Part shown: positions 1 to 13,005 of the stretch, piece by piece
How the letters are laid out: each line of letters starts with the position of its first letter
How positions within the stretch are numbered: position 1 is the first letter of the stretch
From: Adiantum capillus-veneris
Lineage: Eukaryota; Streptophyta; Polypodiopsida; Polypodiales; Pteridaceae
Direction: 5' to 3'
NCBI GenBank assembly: GCA_014529385.2
Contig: CM043953.1
Coordinates: 68,630,372 to 68,694,371, forward strand
DNA length: 64,000 nucleotides
Notes under the pieces: generated by a model
Seen by the model: the letters and a program-made list of their open reading frames with translations, nothing else
What the model was told of the DNA's origin: nothing
The model's database searches: none
Translations under genes and position numbers: made by a program

Positions 1-682
1 ATGTTGTGCTTGGTATTGCCTTGGCCTGCATGTATGCCAAAAGTGATGCCCTTCAAATGGCTATCCAAGGGCTGCTAGGCCGGTTGGTAACTTAGTGATC
101 CATGGTACGTCGAAATCGTGAGGTCAAATCCAAATTCTCCTAGCCTTTGACGTCCAAACCCCTTCTACCAAAGTAGAAATACGGCAATGGGGTGGCAATG
201 GGGACCCAAGGTTTGCCGGGGTCGTCTTGAGAACACTAGTCTTAGTGCACAGAAGGACCAAATAATAAGGCCTCCCATAAGACATAATCTAAAGGCCGCC
301 CGGCCATTGCCTAAAGAGGGGGGGCGTGGGCTCCCGACTAATGAAAAATTGAGTGTGAAAGGATAAAAATAAAGAAAAGCGAGCAGTAGCATGGCGTAGA
401 GCAAGCAGCATGCAAGACTGGGCAGGGAAAAGATGAGTCACGCCGGGTTCCATGAGCCTCCGATGACGACCGCCATGAAACGAACTGTGTTTAGCTCAGC
501 AGGGTGACCAGATTCGGGGCCATTTTCAACGCGTTTCGTGTACCTAGACGGTTGGCCTGCCACATCATCAAATGGTGGTTTTTGCATTTCCTAGAAATGA
601 CGGCACCGTCGTTGCTAAGGGAGGCAAAAATGGCTATTATTAGTTGGGTTTTTAGGGCACGAAAAGGGGGATTGCAACGGGG
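1..682. other. Left flank, no gene recognised
   Basis: No convincing coding region, RNA gene or repeat is visible here. The open frames are short, overlap on both strands and match nothing I recognise. Base composition is mixed and there is no microsatellite until about position 715. The LINE that follows may begin near 680-700, where purine-rich and CT-rich leader sequence starts, but no target duplication was found to fix its 5' edge. Confidence 0.5.
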
Positions 683-842
683 GTGAAGCTGAAGGGGCGG
701 GCACAAGGGCGCTCTCTTCTTCTCTCTCTCGAGTTTTCACAAGGGGCAAGCCAAGGCAAGGAGGTAAAGAAGAACCAAGGCGAGGAGAGCCGAAGCAAGG
801 TTTCTCTCTCTCTCTCTCCATCTCCAATCAAAGCAAGAGAGG

Positions 843-844
<2 letters not shown>

Positions 845-877
<33 letters not shown>
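845..877. repeat. (TC)n microsatellite in LINE leader
   Basis: An uninterrupted run of TC dinucleotides lies in the LINE leader, with shorter CT runs at about 718-730 and 801-818. The predicted Ser-Leu-Ser-Leu peptides across it are artefacts of the repeat. Confidence 0.9.
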
Positions 878-879
<2 letters not shown>

Positions 880-894
880 AAAACCCACTTTGGC

Positions 895-1182
895 ATGTCC
901 GGAGTTATGGTCTATGGAGCACATAGAGTGGGGAAGCAAGGAGCTCCTTGCTCGGGAGAACGGCCAATTGTATGCACCATGCCGGATGAGACCAAGCGAA
1001 AGATTATCCTTGATAATAGTTGGATCTATTTGAGGAATACAAAATGTTTTGTATGTGAAGATCGCACTATTAAGCAACAAAATATGCGTCGCAAGGCATA
1101 TGAGGAAAAGAATAATAAAAACAAGGAAATCTCTCATGAAGAAAATGTGCCCAAGGAGGAGGCAAGTCTCTCAAGCAAATAG
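895..1182 (+). CDS. LINE first open frame (ORF1-like), in frame with ORF2
   Basis: This 95-residue frame begins at an ATG just after the CT-rich leader and ends in TAG at 1180-1182. It is rich in Lys, Glu and Asn towards the C-terminus and has a CFVC pair near residue 49; no RNA-binding or coiled-coil domain can be claimed. It is in the same frame as the long reverse-transcriptase frame, separated from it only by the single TAG. It is therefore either a short ORF1-like protein or the true N-terminus of one polyprotein interrupted by one nonsense codon. It is much shorter than typical plant LINE ORF1 proteins (a few hundred residues), and no zinc knuckle is seen. Confidence 0.5.
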   Translation: MSGVMVYGAHRVGKQGAPCSGERPIVCTMPDETKRKIILDNSWIYLRNTKCFVCEDRTIKQQNMRRKAYEEKNNKNKEISHEENVPKEEASLSSK

Positions 1183-4100
1183 GGATGCGGGACCTATGAG
1201 ACCGAGTTACAATTGAAAATATGCTTTTGGAATTGTAATGGATACCCATGGAATGCGGGGGTTGGCATTGATGAACTAACAAGCAAAGCCGATGTTGTAC
1301 TTCTTGTTGAAACTTGGGAGCATGATACACAAAGGATTAACGCCTTGGAGGATTACAATGTACATTCATTGATGTGGTCAAAGAATCTCAAGCAACGAAG
1401 AGGACAAGGAGGGTTAGCATGTATGGTTAAGAAAGGATTGGAAGATTTTGTATCAATTGTGAAAGATGACAAGTACAAACGTTATGTATGGCTGAAAATT
1501 ATGACACCAAAAAGAGCACCCATTTTTGTAGCCGGTTGCTACATTCCTCATCATGATTCTCCCTTTTATGCTTGCATGGATAGAGATCAACCATTTTCTG
1601 ATTTGGAAGAGGACATTGCTTATTTCAAAGGTGAAGGTGATGTTATTGTATTTGGGGATATGAATGCTCGCACAAAAACATTGCAACATGATACTCAACA
1701 ATTTGATATGCCATACATTTCAAGGGAGTTGGAGGAAGTTCACTTGTATGATCGTACTTCAATGGATGAGAAAGAGCCCGATCACTATGGAAAGTTACTT
1801 TTACACATGTGTAATAGCACGGGTATGCTCATTGCCAATGGTGTATCTTTGTGGAGTGGAACCAATGGATTTACATGTAGAAGACATAATGGGGATAGTG
1901 TGATTGACTATATGCTACTCTCTGAAGCCATCATGTATCGCATAAAGAGTTTTATGTTTGGTCAATGGACCCCGGAATCCGACCATCGCACCTTATGTAT
2001 TGACCTTTCATGTGGAGAAGCAACTAAGCATGATAATCTCAGCCAAAGGAAAGAGAATTTATCACTATGTATGGATTTCAAACGGGCACCAATGTACATT
2101 GAAATGGTTGAGCAAAAATTATGGATGACAAAGCTTCAATGTGATGCACCATTCAAAACTAAATGGGAATCTTTCAAGAAAGCTATTTGTTCTTGTGCGG
2201 AAGAATGCTTTGCTATAAAGCATCTCCATGGTATCAACAAAGATAGATCACGCAAAAGGTGGTTTGATAAAGAATGTCAAGATGCTCGAAAGTCCTTGAT
2301 AAAGCTTGATGCAACTATGGACAAAGACAACTATCAAAGTCATTTGCATACATACAAGGCACTGATTCAAAAGAAGAGAAGAAGATGGGAAGTAAAGCAA
2401 CAAGAATTTCAAGTCCAAGAAAAGGCACATGCATGTGGAAGATTTTGGAGAAACTTGAGAGGCAAGCGGGTTGAGAATTTTGGTAACTTGAGTCTAGTGG
2501 ATATGTACACACATTGTAGGCAATTATATGAGCAAGAAAATACTGAAAAAATGCCATTTTATGGTTCACTCCAATGTATGCCGTCTTTTTTTACTATTGA
2601 GGATGTATGCGGTGGGCTTGAAAAGTTGGCCACTCGCAAAGCGGGAGATCTTCAAGGTATCAAGCCGGAGATGATCAAATGGACGGGAGATTTTACCCAT
2701 GAGTGGATGTGTGATATGTTCAACCTTGCACTTCAACATGGTATGCCTTATGATTGGAGTACTAATTGGGTTAAGCCTTTGCATAAAGGAGGGGATGTAA
2801 AGAATGTAAGCAACTACCGGACTATAATGATTGGGTCTCTTATGGAAAAGTTATTTGGGTGCATAATGGAGATGAAATTGAGTGATTGGGCTGAAGAGAA
2901 TGACAAGCGTGCAAAGGGACAAGCGGGTTTTCGTCGATGCCATAGCACCATTGATCATCTTGTCACTCTTCGTGTTCTCATGGAGGAAAGTCGGTTGAAA
3001 GGCAAGCGATTGTATTGTTGTTTTGTGGACTTTAAGAAAGCCTTTGATATGATTCCACGTAACAATTTGTGGAGAAGGATGGAAGAACTCCAAGTGCCAA
3101 GTGAGTTTATGCTTGCGGTTTCTCGAATCTATGAGAAGGTGATTTGTCAATTGCGCATGGGAAGAGAAATTTCAGAAATTTTTGTAAGCACTATTGGGGT
3201 TAAACAAGGATGTCCATTGTCACCAACTCTCTTTGGTCTATGCATCGATCAATTGGAACAAATGGTACTTGACTTTATGCAAGAAGAAGGCATTGAAGAG
3301 GTCACTATTTGCAATGCGGTAATCATGCTTTTGTTGTATGCGGATGATGTAGTGCTTCTAGCACACACTTTAGAAGATGCACAAAAGCTTATGGTTGTCC
3401 TTGAGAACTTTTGCTTGCATAGTGGGCTGATTGTAAATGAATCCAAAACAAAGGTTATGCTTGTGAAAACCAACCATAAGGAGAAGCCATGCATTGTGTA
3501 CAACAACGAGACACTTGAAGTTGTTGAGAGCTTTAAGTACCTTGGCCTTGAGGTTCCATCCAATCACAAGTGGCATGAATGTGCTATGCGTCGTTTGGAA
3601 GCGGGAAAGAGAGCATATTATGCATTTGAGAACATGTGTAATGCGGGAAACATCAAGTGTTGGGTTCTCAAGAAGTATCTTTTTGATGCATTGGTGACAC
3701 CGGTTCTTCTTTATGGAGTTGAAGTGTGGGGTGGGAGCATCTCAAAGTCTACTTGGAAAGAGTTTGAGAATGTCCAAAAGCGTTTTCTTACAAACTTTCT
3801 CCAAGTTAAGACACAAACACCATATATGCTCCTACTTCTTGAGTCGGGATCTCTTCCAATTGAGGTTATGGGCATGGAAAGGGTTGTGGAGTACATGATA
3901 AAGATGCGTCAAAACCCCTCACATCGACTTCCTACAATTGCATGGGAAGCAAGCAAAAAAGTTCAAAAGACGCATAAAAGCAAGATCTTGAGCACGGGAT
4001 GGATGCAAGACATAAAGAAGTGGTTTGGGAGATGGGATGCATTACACTTGCTACATGATGCTTCAATTGACTCTCAAGTGAATGAAGCTTTTCTACAACG

Positions 4101-4581
4101 CCAATGTATTACGGCTTGGGAGAAATCCGGTGGGTCACGCTTCATACATTACACCACCTATATTGCCCCCAACTACAAAACCATGTTCTTCGCTGAGAGA
4201 GGAAACCGTACTCACACTTACATGCTTGAGCCTATTCCCTTGTCCGCGATACGCACTATCGCAGCAATTCGGCTTAGCTCCCATTTCCTTCGATGCGAGA
4301 TAGGGCGTTGGGGCAATGGAGAAGAGTCAAATCGATTGTGCACATTATGCTCACTGCAAGTTCGAGAGTCTGAGTACCACACACTACTAGAGTGCTCAGC
4401 TTTTGATCACATCCGAACTTGCTTCTCTCACATTTTCAGCCATAACTTAGACCTACACACTTTCCTCTCCCAGCCAAAGTGTGGGCTCTCCATTGCGACT
4501 CTCATCACTACAATTTTGGAGCATCGAGAGTCACTCATCAGCCGTACACATACTACATCACATGTAACTTTGGTCCCATAG
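1183..4581 (+). CDS. LINE ORF2: endonuclease-reverse transcriptase
   Basis: This open frame, about 1130 residues long, encodes the target-primed reverse transcription enzyme. The N-terminal part is an apurinic-type endonuclease (EEP fold) with FWNCNG, LVETW, GDMNA and ESDHR motifs carrying the expected Asn, Glu, Asp/Asn and His. The central reverse transcriptase has VDFKKAFD, GVKQGCPLSP and the catalytic YADD. A Cys/His group near the C-terminus (CTLC, then H and C about 16-20 residues on) fits the zinc-binding tail of many LINEs. The frame opens right after the TAG at 1180-1182. The codon at 1213 is TTG, and the first ATG (1372) lies beyond the FWNCNG and LVETW motifs, so an intact endonuclease needs readthrough, reinitiation at a non-ATG codon or a repaired stop. 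No other stop or frameshift is present. Confidence 0.9.
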   Translation, partial: GCGTYETELQLKICFWNCNGYPWNAGVGIDELTSKADVVLLVETWEHDTQRINALEDYNVHSLMWSKNLKQRRGQGGLACMVKKGLEDFVSIVKDDKYKRYVWLKIMTPKRAPIFVAGCYIPHHDSPFYACMDRDQPFSDLEEDIAYFKGEGDVIVFGDMNARTKTLQHDTQQFDMPYISRELEEVHLYDRTSMDEKEPDHYGKLLLHMCNSTGMLIANGVSLWSGTNGFTCRRHNGDSVIDYMLLSEAIMYRIKSFMFGQWTPESDHRTLCIDLSCGEATKHDNLSQRKENLSLCMDFKRAPMYIEMVEQKLWMTKLQCDAPFKTKWESFKKAICSCAEECFAIKHLHGINKDRSRKRWFDKECQDARKSLIKLDATMDKDNYQSHLHTYKALIQKKRRRWEVKQQEFQVQEKAHACGRFWRNLRGKRVENFGNLSLVDMYTHCRQLYEQENTEKMPFYGSLQCMPSFFTIEDVCGGLEKLATRKAGDLQGIKPEMIKWTGDFTHEWMCDMFNLALQHGMPYDWSTNWVKPLHKGGDVKNVSNYRTIMIGSLMEKLFGCIMEMKLSDWAEENDKRAKGQAGFRRCHSTIDHLVTLRVLMEESRLKGKRLYCCFVDFKKAFDMIPRNNLWRRMEELQVPSEFMLAVSRIYEKVICQLRMGREISEIFVSTIGVKQGCPLSPTLFGLCIDQLEQMVLDFMQEEGIEEVTICNAVIMLLLYADDVVLLAHTLEDAQKLMVVLENFCLHSGLIVNESKTKVMLVKTNHKEKPCIVYNNETLEVVESFKYLGLEVPSNHKWHECAMRRLEAGKRAYYAFENMCNAGNIKCWVLKKYLFDALVTPVLLYGVEVWGGSISKSTWKEFENVQKRFLTNFLQVKTQTPYMLLLLESGSLPIEVMGMERVVEYMIKMRQNPSHRLPTIAWEASKKVQKTHKSKILSTGWMQDIKKWFGRWDALHLLHDASIDSQVNEAFLQRQCITAWEKSGGSRFIHYTTYIAPNYKTMFFAERGNRTHTYMLEPIPLSAIRTIAAIRLSSHFLRCEIGRWGNGEESNRLCTLCSLQVRESEYHTLLECSAFDHIRTCFSHIFSHNLDLHTFLSQPKCGLSIATLITTILEHRESLISRTHTTSHVTLVP

Positions 4582-4617
4582 GTCATATTTGACCTCCGAG
4601 GACGATAATAAAATCTA

Positions 4618-5673
<1,056 letters not shown>

Positions 5674-5915
5674 TCAAAATGATGGTCATATGTTATTGTA
5701 TGTGCATATCTCCACAGAGATTGACCACATGTCCAATCCAGACTCATTTTCTCTATATCTTCTATATTTCTTTCCCAAGAAAAGAATGCTTGTATCTTAT
5801 TTCATACACATGTATATGTTCTTACATAGGTATATCTGCACCTGGATTGACCACTTGTCCAATCCAAACTCATTTTTTCCCTAGAAAAGTGTGCTTGTAT
5901 GTTCTTTCCTCAAAT
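5674..5915 (-). repeat. Palindromic-repeat family, left-hand units (inverse orientation)
   Basis: Two degenerate units of the repeat seen in the large arrays lie here in reverse orientation: GATTGACCAC-TGTCCAATCCA cores separated by a segment with TATATCTTCTATAT and TCTTTCCCAAGAAAAG. The same segment in plus orientation recurs many times at 42.1-44.3 kb. It sits immediately before the splice-acceptor-like TTTTTCAG at about 5940 and the first exon of the FCP1-phosphatase gene. Confidence 0.7.
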
Positions 5916-5956
5916 TAGATTAAGTACATAATTATGACATGTTTTTCAGGGTAAAA

Positions 5957-8463
5957 ATGTCTCAAGTGAGGACCTCAAATAAGAGAAAAGTAACTACCAT
6001 TCCAGTTAGCATTGACCTTGCTACCAATGAGCCTCGTCCATGGTACCTCGATATTTATGGACTACAAGGTGTTCAATATCATAAAGTACATCTGTTTCTT
6101 GCCTCAGAACAAGATAACAATGTATTTGAGGATCTAGGCCAAGAAGTTGCAGTAGCTGTATCAACCGTTGAAGGGCATCCATTGAGTGCCTAAACATTCA
6201 AGTTCTAGGGAATATAGAGTATTGACTATCTCCAAAGGCATGTTTCACTCAATTCATGGTAAAAGATAAAGAGGTGACTATGTTCTCTAGAGGTTAAAAT
6301 GCAGACATGGATCCTACACATGTGACTGCAGACACTCTTCATGACTCCATTGTCTAGAGTGTGAAGAATAAGAATCCCTCCACCAAGAGTCCAAGGCCAA
6401 AATCTTCTCATCCAAAAGCAAAGAGGGCCAAGGATCATACTATTGTAGGGTCCAAAGCGGTGGATGAGTCAAATCTAGATGCTTCACAAGAGGGTACAAG
6501 CAACCAGCCTCACTTAAGGTTTGTGGAGCCTGATCTTTAGAGAAAGAGGTTCAAAAGGTAGAGAAAAGCGATACTGGAGGCATGGAGAAGTATTCATCAT
6601 ATTTTACATTTAAGTATAAATTCCAATGACCAATTGTTTTCTTGCTCCTAATCATTATAGTTTCGCCAACTTGATGAGGAGCAGCTAAATAATTGCATTA
6701 TTCTCTTTGCTGCAAGTGCAAATAGGCCTTCATCATGTGCAAATAGGCTGAGAGTTCAAGAAATGACGAAGGGGGGTAGATCACAAGATCTCATGGTAGT
6801 GTATGCTCAACGAAAGGCCCGCATTGTTGTAGATCCACCTCCACATGTTGCTATTGCAAATGAACAAGCAAAGGCCTTGTATGTGAAGCAACCATACAGT
6901 GTCATACTGAAGCACTTACATAATCAGTGGACATTTAACGGATGTCCTACAAGGCCACCACTTGGTGTTGTGGAGGGAACTTCATCTTGCAGAAAATGGG
7001 ATGTAAGTGATAAATTTTTGATCCCATATCATTTATCTTTTGCACTAGAAACATAGGACACCAAGTTTGATAGCCAATTTTTGGTTTCTCTAATTTCTTT
7101 GTGTAGGCATTTTTAAGAATGGCTAAAATATGTGTTGAAGCATCCTTTATTACAAAGCAAGCTCACATGGTGACTTATTCTGATGCCATCTTTAATGAAT
7201 GGCTAAATATTATATTAGAATTGGAAAAAGAGAATAAGAAACCAAGTGCCACAATATTTAGGTGTCTAGCTGGTTTGGATGAAGAAGAGGTTAAGAAGCT
7301 ACAAGCAAAAATAAGAGATGGAACAATTGTGTTATCAAAGGGCATAAAGTACATAGACATCATGGACATGCTTGAAAGAATCAAACAACTCAAGCAAGAT
7401 CGTATCATTCATGATGCCTTGATTGAGGAGTTTAACTCTCTCAATAAGGATGCAAAGTGCAATACTTGGGAGGATCTTGTCTTGATGTATAACATCAATG
7501 ATGTTGTGTATATGAAGTTTCTTGAGCTTTGTGATATATGGATCAAGACACAATTACAAGGAGGAATCAAGAAGATTGATTTTTTAGAGAGTGCAAGAAA
7601 TTATGTTGAGTGGACAATCAATCTACACAAGGAGCAAGGTCACCTTCGCAACCTAGTTCCCATAGGACTTTGTGTTTTGGACAGATAAGAGGCCTTTAAG
7701 AGAAAACACACATTGGCATGAGGATCGATACAAAGATCTCTTGAAGGGGATGATGTCCATCAGTGGAGGTTCAAAAGAAGCACACTATGTGATCGTGCTT
7801 TCTTAAACATGATAGATTTTGTGCAATTGCAAAACGCTTTGAATAATATGAAGGACATAATGTGACAATAGAGTGTTGGAGCTCTATATTATGAAAGAGA
7901 CGCGTTTTATGCTGGGTCCATACAGCTCTTCTCTATTGTGAGCTCTATATTATGAAAGAGACGCATTTTATGCTGGGTCCATACAGCTCTTCTCTGTTGT
8001 GGTCCTTTTTGGGAAAAGTGACGCATCTACTAGACTCCCAACAACTCTTGTTCCAGGAGAATCTACCACGATACTTGATGCAGGGTTACTTGATATCAAT
8101 TTTCAAACTGTGCAGCATCTATCGGACAAGGATTTCTTGAGATTTAAGAAGAAACTTCTTGTCAAGAAATTTACCAAGAAGTATTGCATAGAAGGATCCA
8201 AGCTAGTGGAATTATTTAGTGCTATATAACAGAGATTGGTCTTGAAAAGAAGAAAGAAGTTGTAGCCATAGTGGAAAACATTGAGGATCAAAAGAATCTA
8301 GAATCATGGATTCTAGAATTTGTGACATTGCATGATGACATCAAGCAATGGGCAGGCCTTCAGATCAATCAAGTAGAGCACCCAATTGAGCACGAAAGCG
8401 AGATGGTGGAAAGGATGAGTGAAGGCAACTTTTCTGTCAAAGATTTTTTATCACTTGAAGCAA
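5957..8463 (+). pseudogene. N-terminal exons of large gene ending in FCP1-like domain (decayed)
   Basis: Several exon-like blocks are on + with recognisable splice sites. A first exon starts at ATG 5957 after a TTTTTCAG acceptor and reads 79 codons to a TAA at 6191. A basic Ser/Pro/Lys block runs 6301-6560 with two in-frame TAGs. An exon at 6661-7000 ends at GTAAGT, and another at 7107-7688 joins it in frame after GTGTAG. Coding continues with frame changes to 8463 (an internal 61-bp duplication at 7880-8001; a one-base shift near 8223). The last block ends at a GTATGT donor at 8464 that joins in phase to 13006. The products are hydrophilic and acidic/basic mixed; I do not recognise the domain. 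Multiple stops and shifts make this copy non-functional. Exon limits before 6661 are uncertain. Confidence 0.6.
7880..8001 (+). repeat. 61-bp tandem duplication inside exon
   Basis: Two adjacent near-identical 61-bp copies (7880-7940 and 7941-8001) both begin AGCTCTATATTATGAAAGAG and differ at two or three sites. Since 61 is not a multiple of three, the duplication shifts the reading frame of the surrounding coding block. Confidence 0.9.
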
Positions 8464-8759
8464 GTATGTATTAACTTGGAAACGATCACATCCATTTCAT
8501 TGTTTCTTTTGTAATTTGAACTTGTTATATCTATTATAAAGATGACTTAAAAGCTTCAAATATCTTCAATGTATCCTTTTGGTTCAATTTAGTTTTGTTC
8601 ATTCCTTTCAAACATGTTATGTCTATATTTAGGATGACTGAAAAAGACAACTAAAAAATTCTCTTTTTGAACAAATTCATGTTCTATTTATTATATATCA
8701 AAGTATTTGAGTGATGGTTCCATTGTGCCATGATCAACTTTAGATTGGTCTTGTAATGA

Positions 8760-11700
8760 ACCTTGAATGGGAAAGTGGTCAATTTAGGTTCAGATACAGA
8801 CACGTAACAACATATGACCCTCACCTGACCTGGAATGGACAAGTGGACAATCTAGGCAACACATATTCACATGTATCAACATATGATCATTACCTAGCCT
8901 AGAATTGACACGTGGTCAATCTAGGAAACACATGTGACTATTAAAGAACATTGTTATTTGTGTCTTTTGTAAAAAAAGACACATTCACATATCACCATCA
9001 CTTGACCTAGAATGGACAAGTGGCCAATGTAAAGTGCACATATGCAGAACAAAGTACATTCGACCATCACCTAACTTAGAATGAATAGATGGATAAGATA
9101 CACAATATAAATGAATATAAAATAACATACAAGCATGCTTTTCTTAGTAAAGAGAGATGGGAAATATAGAAAAAATGAACCTAGAATAGACATGTGGTAA
9201 ATCTAGGGGCACAACTACTCATGTAACAACATATGACCATCACCTAACCTAGAATGGATAGGTGGCCAATCTAGACAACACATGTGACTATTAAAGAACA
9301 TAAAAACACATATCTTTCAAAGAAAAGGACACATTCACATATGACACCATCTGACCTAGAATGGACAAGTGACCACTCTTACTAATCTAGACAACCACAT
9401 GTTACCAAAATTGGAAAGATGGCCAATCTGGAGAAAACCACATGTGTTGTGATGGCTTGATGTCCACAGTACTAGCCTTACCAAGAATGGATAGATGTCC
9501 AATCTTCAAAAAACAACATGTTTCTTTACTAGGAATGGTCAAATGGCCATTCTAGAGTGTAATGCTTATTTTAATCAAGAGAGATGGAAAATCTAGCAAG
9601 AACTAAGCTAGAATGGACATGTGGTCAATCTAGAGAGCATGTACGCATAGGAATCACCATATTAGAATCATCTAACCTAGAATGGATATGTGGCCAATCT
9701 AGGTAGCACATCTAACAATAATAGAACACAAACTAAGAAAGAACAATTACATGTGGTGTAGAAACTGAACATGTGCTAGAAGACGTTGGTTCAAGCAAGA
9801 AATCATAGTATCCTTCTAATCTAGTATGGATACACATGTTTTTTTCTGAAAAAGGGCACACTTATATATGACCATCATCTAACCTAGATCCAAGTGAACC
9901 ATATTGAATAAAGTGCTATGTAGAGTGCACCTTATTTTAAGGGACCTCAAAGCTTTGATGAACTAGATTTTTTGTAGAAAAGTTATCTTCTTGCTATAGC
10001 ATGTGTTGAAGATATATGACCATCACGTTACCTAGAATGGACACGTGGTCAATCTAGGAATCACATATGCACATAATAACAACATAAGACCATCACTTGA
10101 CCTAGAAGGGACAAGTGGCCAATCTAGGAAACAATATGAACATATGATCATTAGCTTACCTAGAATGGACATGTGGCCAATCTATGCAACACATGTGACT
10201 ATTAAAGAGCATAGTTATGTGTGTCTTTTTAAAAATAGAACACATTCAAATATGACCATCACTTGTTGACCTAGAATGGACACGTGTCCAATCTGAATTA
10301 CACATATGCAAAACAAAGTACATCCTACCATAACCTAACCTAGAATGGATATACGGCTAACATACACAATACACATAAATATAAAATAACATACAAGCAT
10401 GCTTTTTTTAGAGAAGAGATGGAAAATCTAGAAAAAATGAAGTTGGAATAGACTTGTGGTCAATTTAGGGGCATAGCTGTATGTGGTCAATTTCATGTAA
10501 TTTATCTAGGGCAAGTGATGGTCAATTTCATGTAATTCATCTAGGTCAGGTGATGGTCATATGTAGCTTTAACAAAGTAATGTTTTTTGTAGACAAGTCG
10601 TCTTCTTACTATAGCATGTTTTTAAGTTTTTTATATATGACCATCACTTGACCTAGAATGGACAAGTGGCCAATCTAGGCAACACATATGCACATGAAAC
10701 AACATATGACTATCACCTGACCTAGAATGGACAAGTGGACAATCTAGGCAACACATATGCACATGCAACATTTATGAACATTACCTGAACTAGAATGGAC
10801 AAGTGGACAATCTAGGCAACACATATGCACATGTAACATTTATGAACATTACCTAACCTAGAATGGACGATGGCCAATCTAGGCAACACATGTGACTATT
10901 AAATTCACATATAACCATCACTTGACCTAGAATACACAGGTGGCCAATATGAAGTGCACATTTGCAAAACAAAGTAAACTCCACCATAACCTATCCTAGA
11001 ATGGATAGATGGCTAATATACACAATACACATGAATATAGAAGAACATATAAGCATGCTTTTTTTTAGAAAAGAGGGATGGAAAATCTAGAGAAATTGAA
11101 CCTAGAATGGACATGAGGTCAATCTAGGGGAACATATACACATGTAACAACATATGACAATCACTTGACCTGGAATGGATAGGTGACCAATCTAGACAAT
11201 ACATGTGACTATTAAAGAACATAACTACACATGTCTTTCATAGAAAAGGTCACATTCACATACACCTGACTTAGAATGGACAGGTGGCCACTCTAACCAA
11301 TCTTGAAAACCACATGTTATTACCAAAATTGGAAAGATGGCCACTCTTGAGAAATCCCATGTGTCTTGATATCTTGATGTCCACCTTACCATCCTTACCA
11401 AGAATTGATAGATGGCCAATCTAGAGAAAACCACATGTTTCTTTACTAAGAATAGCCAAATGGCAATTCTAGAGTGTACTTTTGACTAAACAAGAACATA
11501 TATGCATGTGTTGATACATTAAAAGAAAGGGCATATAAAGAACATATTAGCATGTTGTTTTAATGAAACAGAGTCGGACAATCTAGCAAAAACTAACCTA
11601 GAATGTACATGTGGTCAATCTAGAGAGTATGTATGCATAGGAATCACCACATTAGCATCACCTAGCCTAGAATGGATAAGTGGTCAATCTAGATAGCACA

Positions 11701-12480
11701 TTTAACAATAATAGAACACAAACTAAGAAAGAGTACTAACATGTGCCTTAGAAAATGAACATGTGTCAAAAGACACTGGTCCACATAGCTTCCTTCTAAT
11801 CTAGTATGAACACATGTATTTCTTGAAAAGGGCACATTCATGTATGACCATCATCTGACAATTCTTTGATAGGTGTCTAATCTTAAGTGTACATATGCAC
11901 TGAAAACATTAAATCCCACCATAACCTAATCTCAAATGTATAGATGGCTAAGATACACAATACACATGAATATTAAAGAACATGCAAGCATGATTCTCTT
12001 AAGAAAAAAATATGGAAAATCTAGAAAAAATGAACCTAGAATGGACGGGTGGCCAATCTAGGTGCACATTTGCACATGTAAAAACATATGTCCATCATTT
12101 GAGGTAGAATGGATAGGTAGCCAATCTGAAGTTCAGATATGACAACAAGAACATATTTACATCTATCTATCCATTAGAGCTAGTGCAAAAAAGACAAAAC
12201 TTTTTCATTTATCTTTCTTAGAAAAATTGAACCTAGAATGGACAAGTGGACAATTTAGGTGTACATATGCACACGTAACAACATATGACCATAACTTGAC
12301 CTAGAATGGACGAGTGGCCAATCCAAGCAACACATGTGATTATTAAAGAACATTGTTAAGTATGTATTTTTTTTAAAAGGACACATTCACATATGACAAT
12401 CATCTAACCTAGAAAGGACACGTGGCCATTCTGAAGTGTACATATGCAAAACAAAGTACATCCCTACAAAAGCTGAATCT
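8760..12480 (+). repeat. Large array of palindromic repeat inside a 4.5-kb intron
   Basis: Dozens of degenerate units occur, each with a core of CTAGAATGG, about 8 bp (typically ACAAGTGG), then CCAATCTAG, so the two 9-bp arms form an imperfect palindrome. Cores are separated by AT-rich linkers containing ACACATATGCACATGTAAC and ACATATGACCATCAC. Locally the period is about 69 bp (cores start near 10652, 10721 and 10790); elsewhere longer composite units include a block with AGAACATA and TCTTTTAGAAAAG. The array fills the predicted intron 8464-13005. Arrays of the same family recur at 14.6-15.2, 31.7-33.2, 38.9-39.6, 42.1-44.4, 51.6-52.4 and 54.5-56.6 kb. Confidence 0.85.
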
Positions 12481-13005
12481 AGACACATTTGAACTCTAGA
12501 TTTATCACAATTTCACTCTAAGTTCGGAATATGACAATTTTTCTAATCAATTTTCTTAGAGAATGTGCTCTACATTTGCCACATGCAATCTAGAATAGGT
12601 AAAGGTCATTAGGTTTAACTTGTTGCCACTTGAAAACATCCATTGGATTCTAATATAAGCATGAATTTCACTACAAAATAAAAGCATGGTAAGTTCAAGT
12701 TTAAGCCACCCACCTTCGGATGGGTTAATTCCTTTATGATCTTCCTTAAGCATAGGTAACTCTAGACTGGCCACTTATCCATTCTCGGATAAGAAGTTAA
12801 GGTGACAGTTCTAGCGTGTGAATCCTCAATGCCTTATTTTTTTCACTACGTTTCCTTGCTTTGTATGTTTCAAGAACTACCTTCATTATCTTTTTTTCTT
12901 AATACCCTCAAACGATATTGTATTTTCTTTACCTTGTGCTTTGTTTCTCTACCTTTTCTAATTGTTTTAACTAATTTTGAAATATTGCTACTTTGTTTTT
13001 TTTAG

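Noticed and set aside
683-1137. Overlapping open frames on both strands rich in Ser-Leu or Arg-Glu
   Set aside because: They are produced by CT/GA dinucleotide runs, which stay open in several frames; no domain or conserved segment outside the repeat.
10045-10269. Small frames inside the palindromic arrays (also at 42105, 43405, 42972, 54744)
   Set aside because: They arise repeatedly from the same repeat unit and contain only its translated core; non-coding array.
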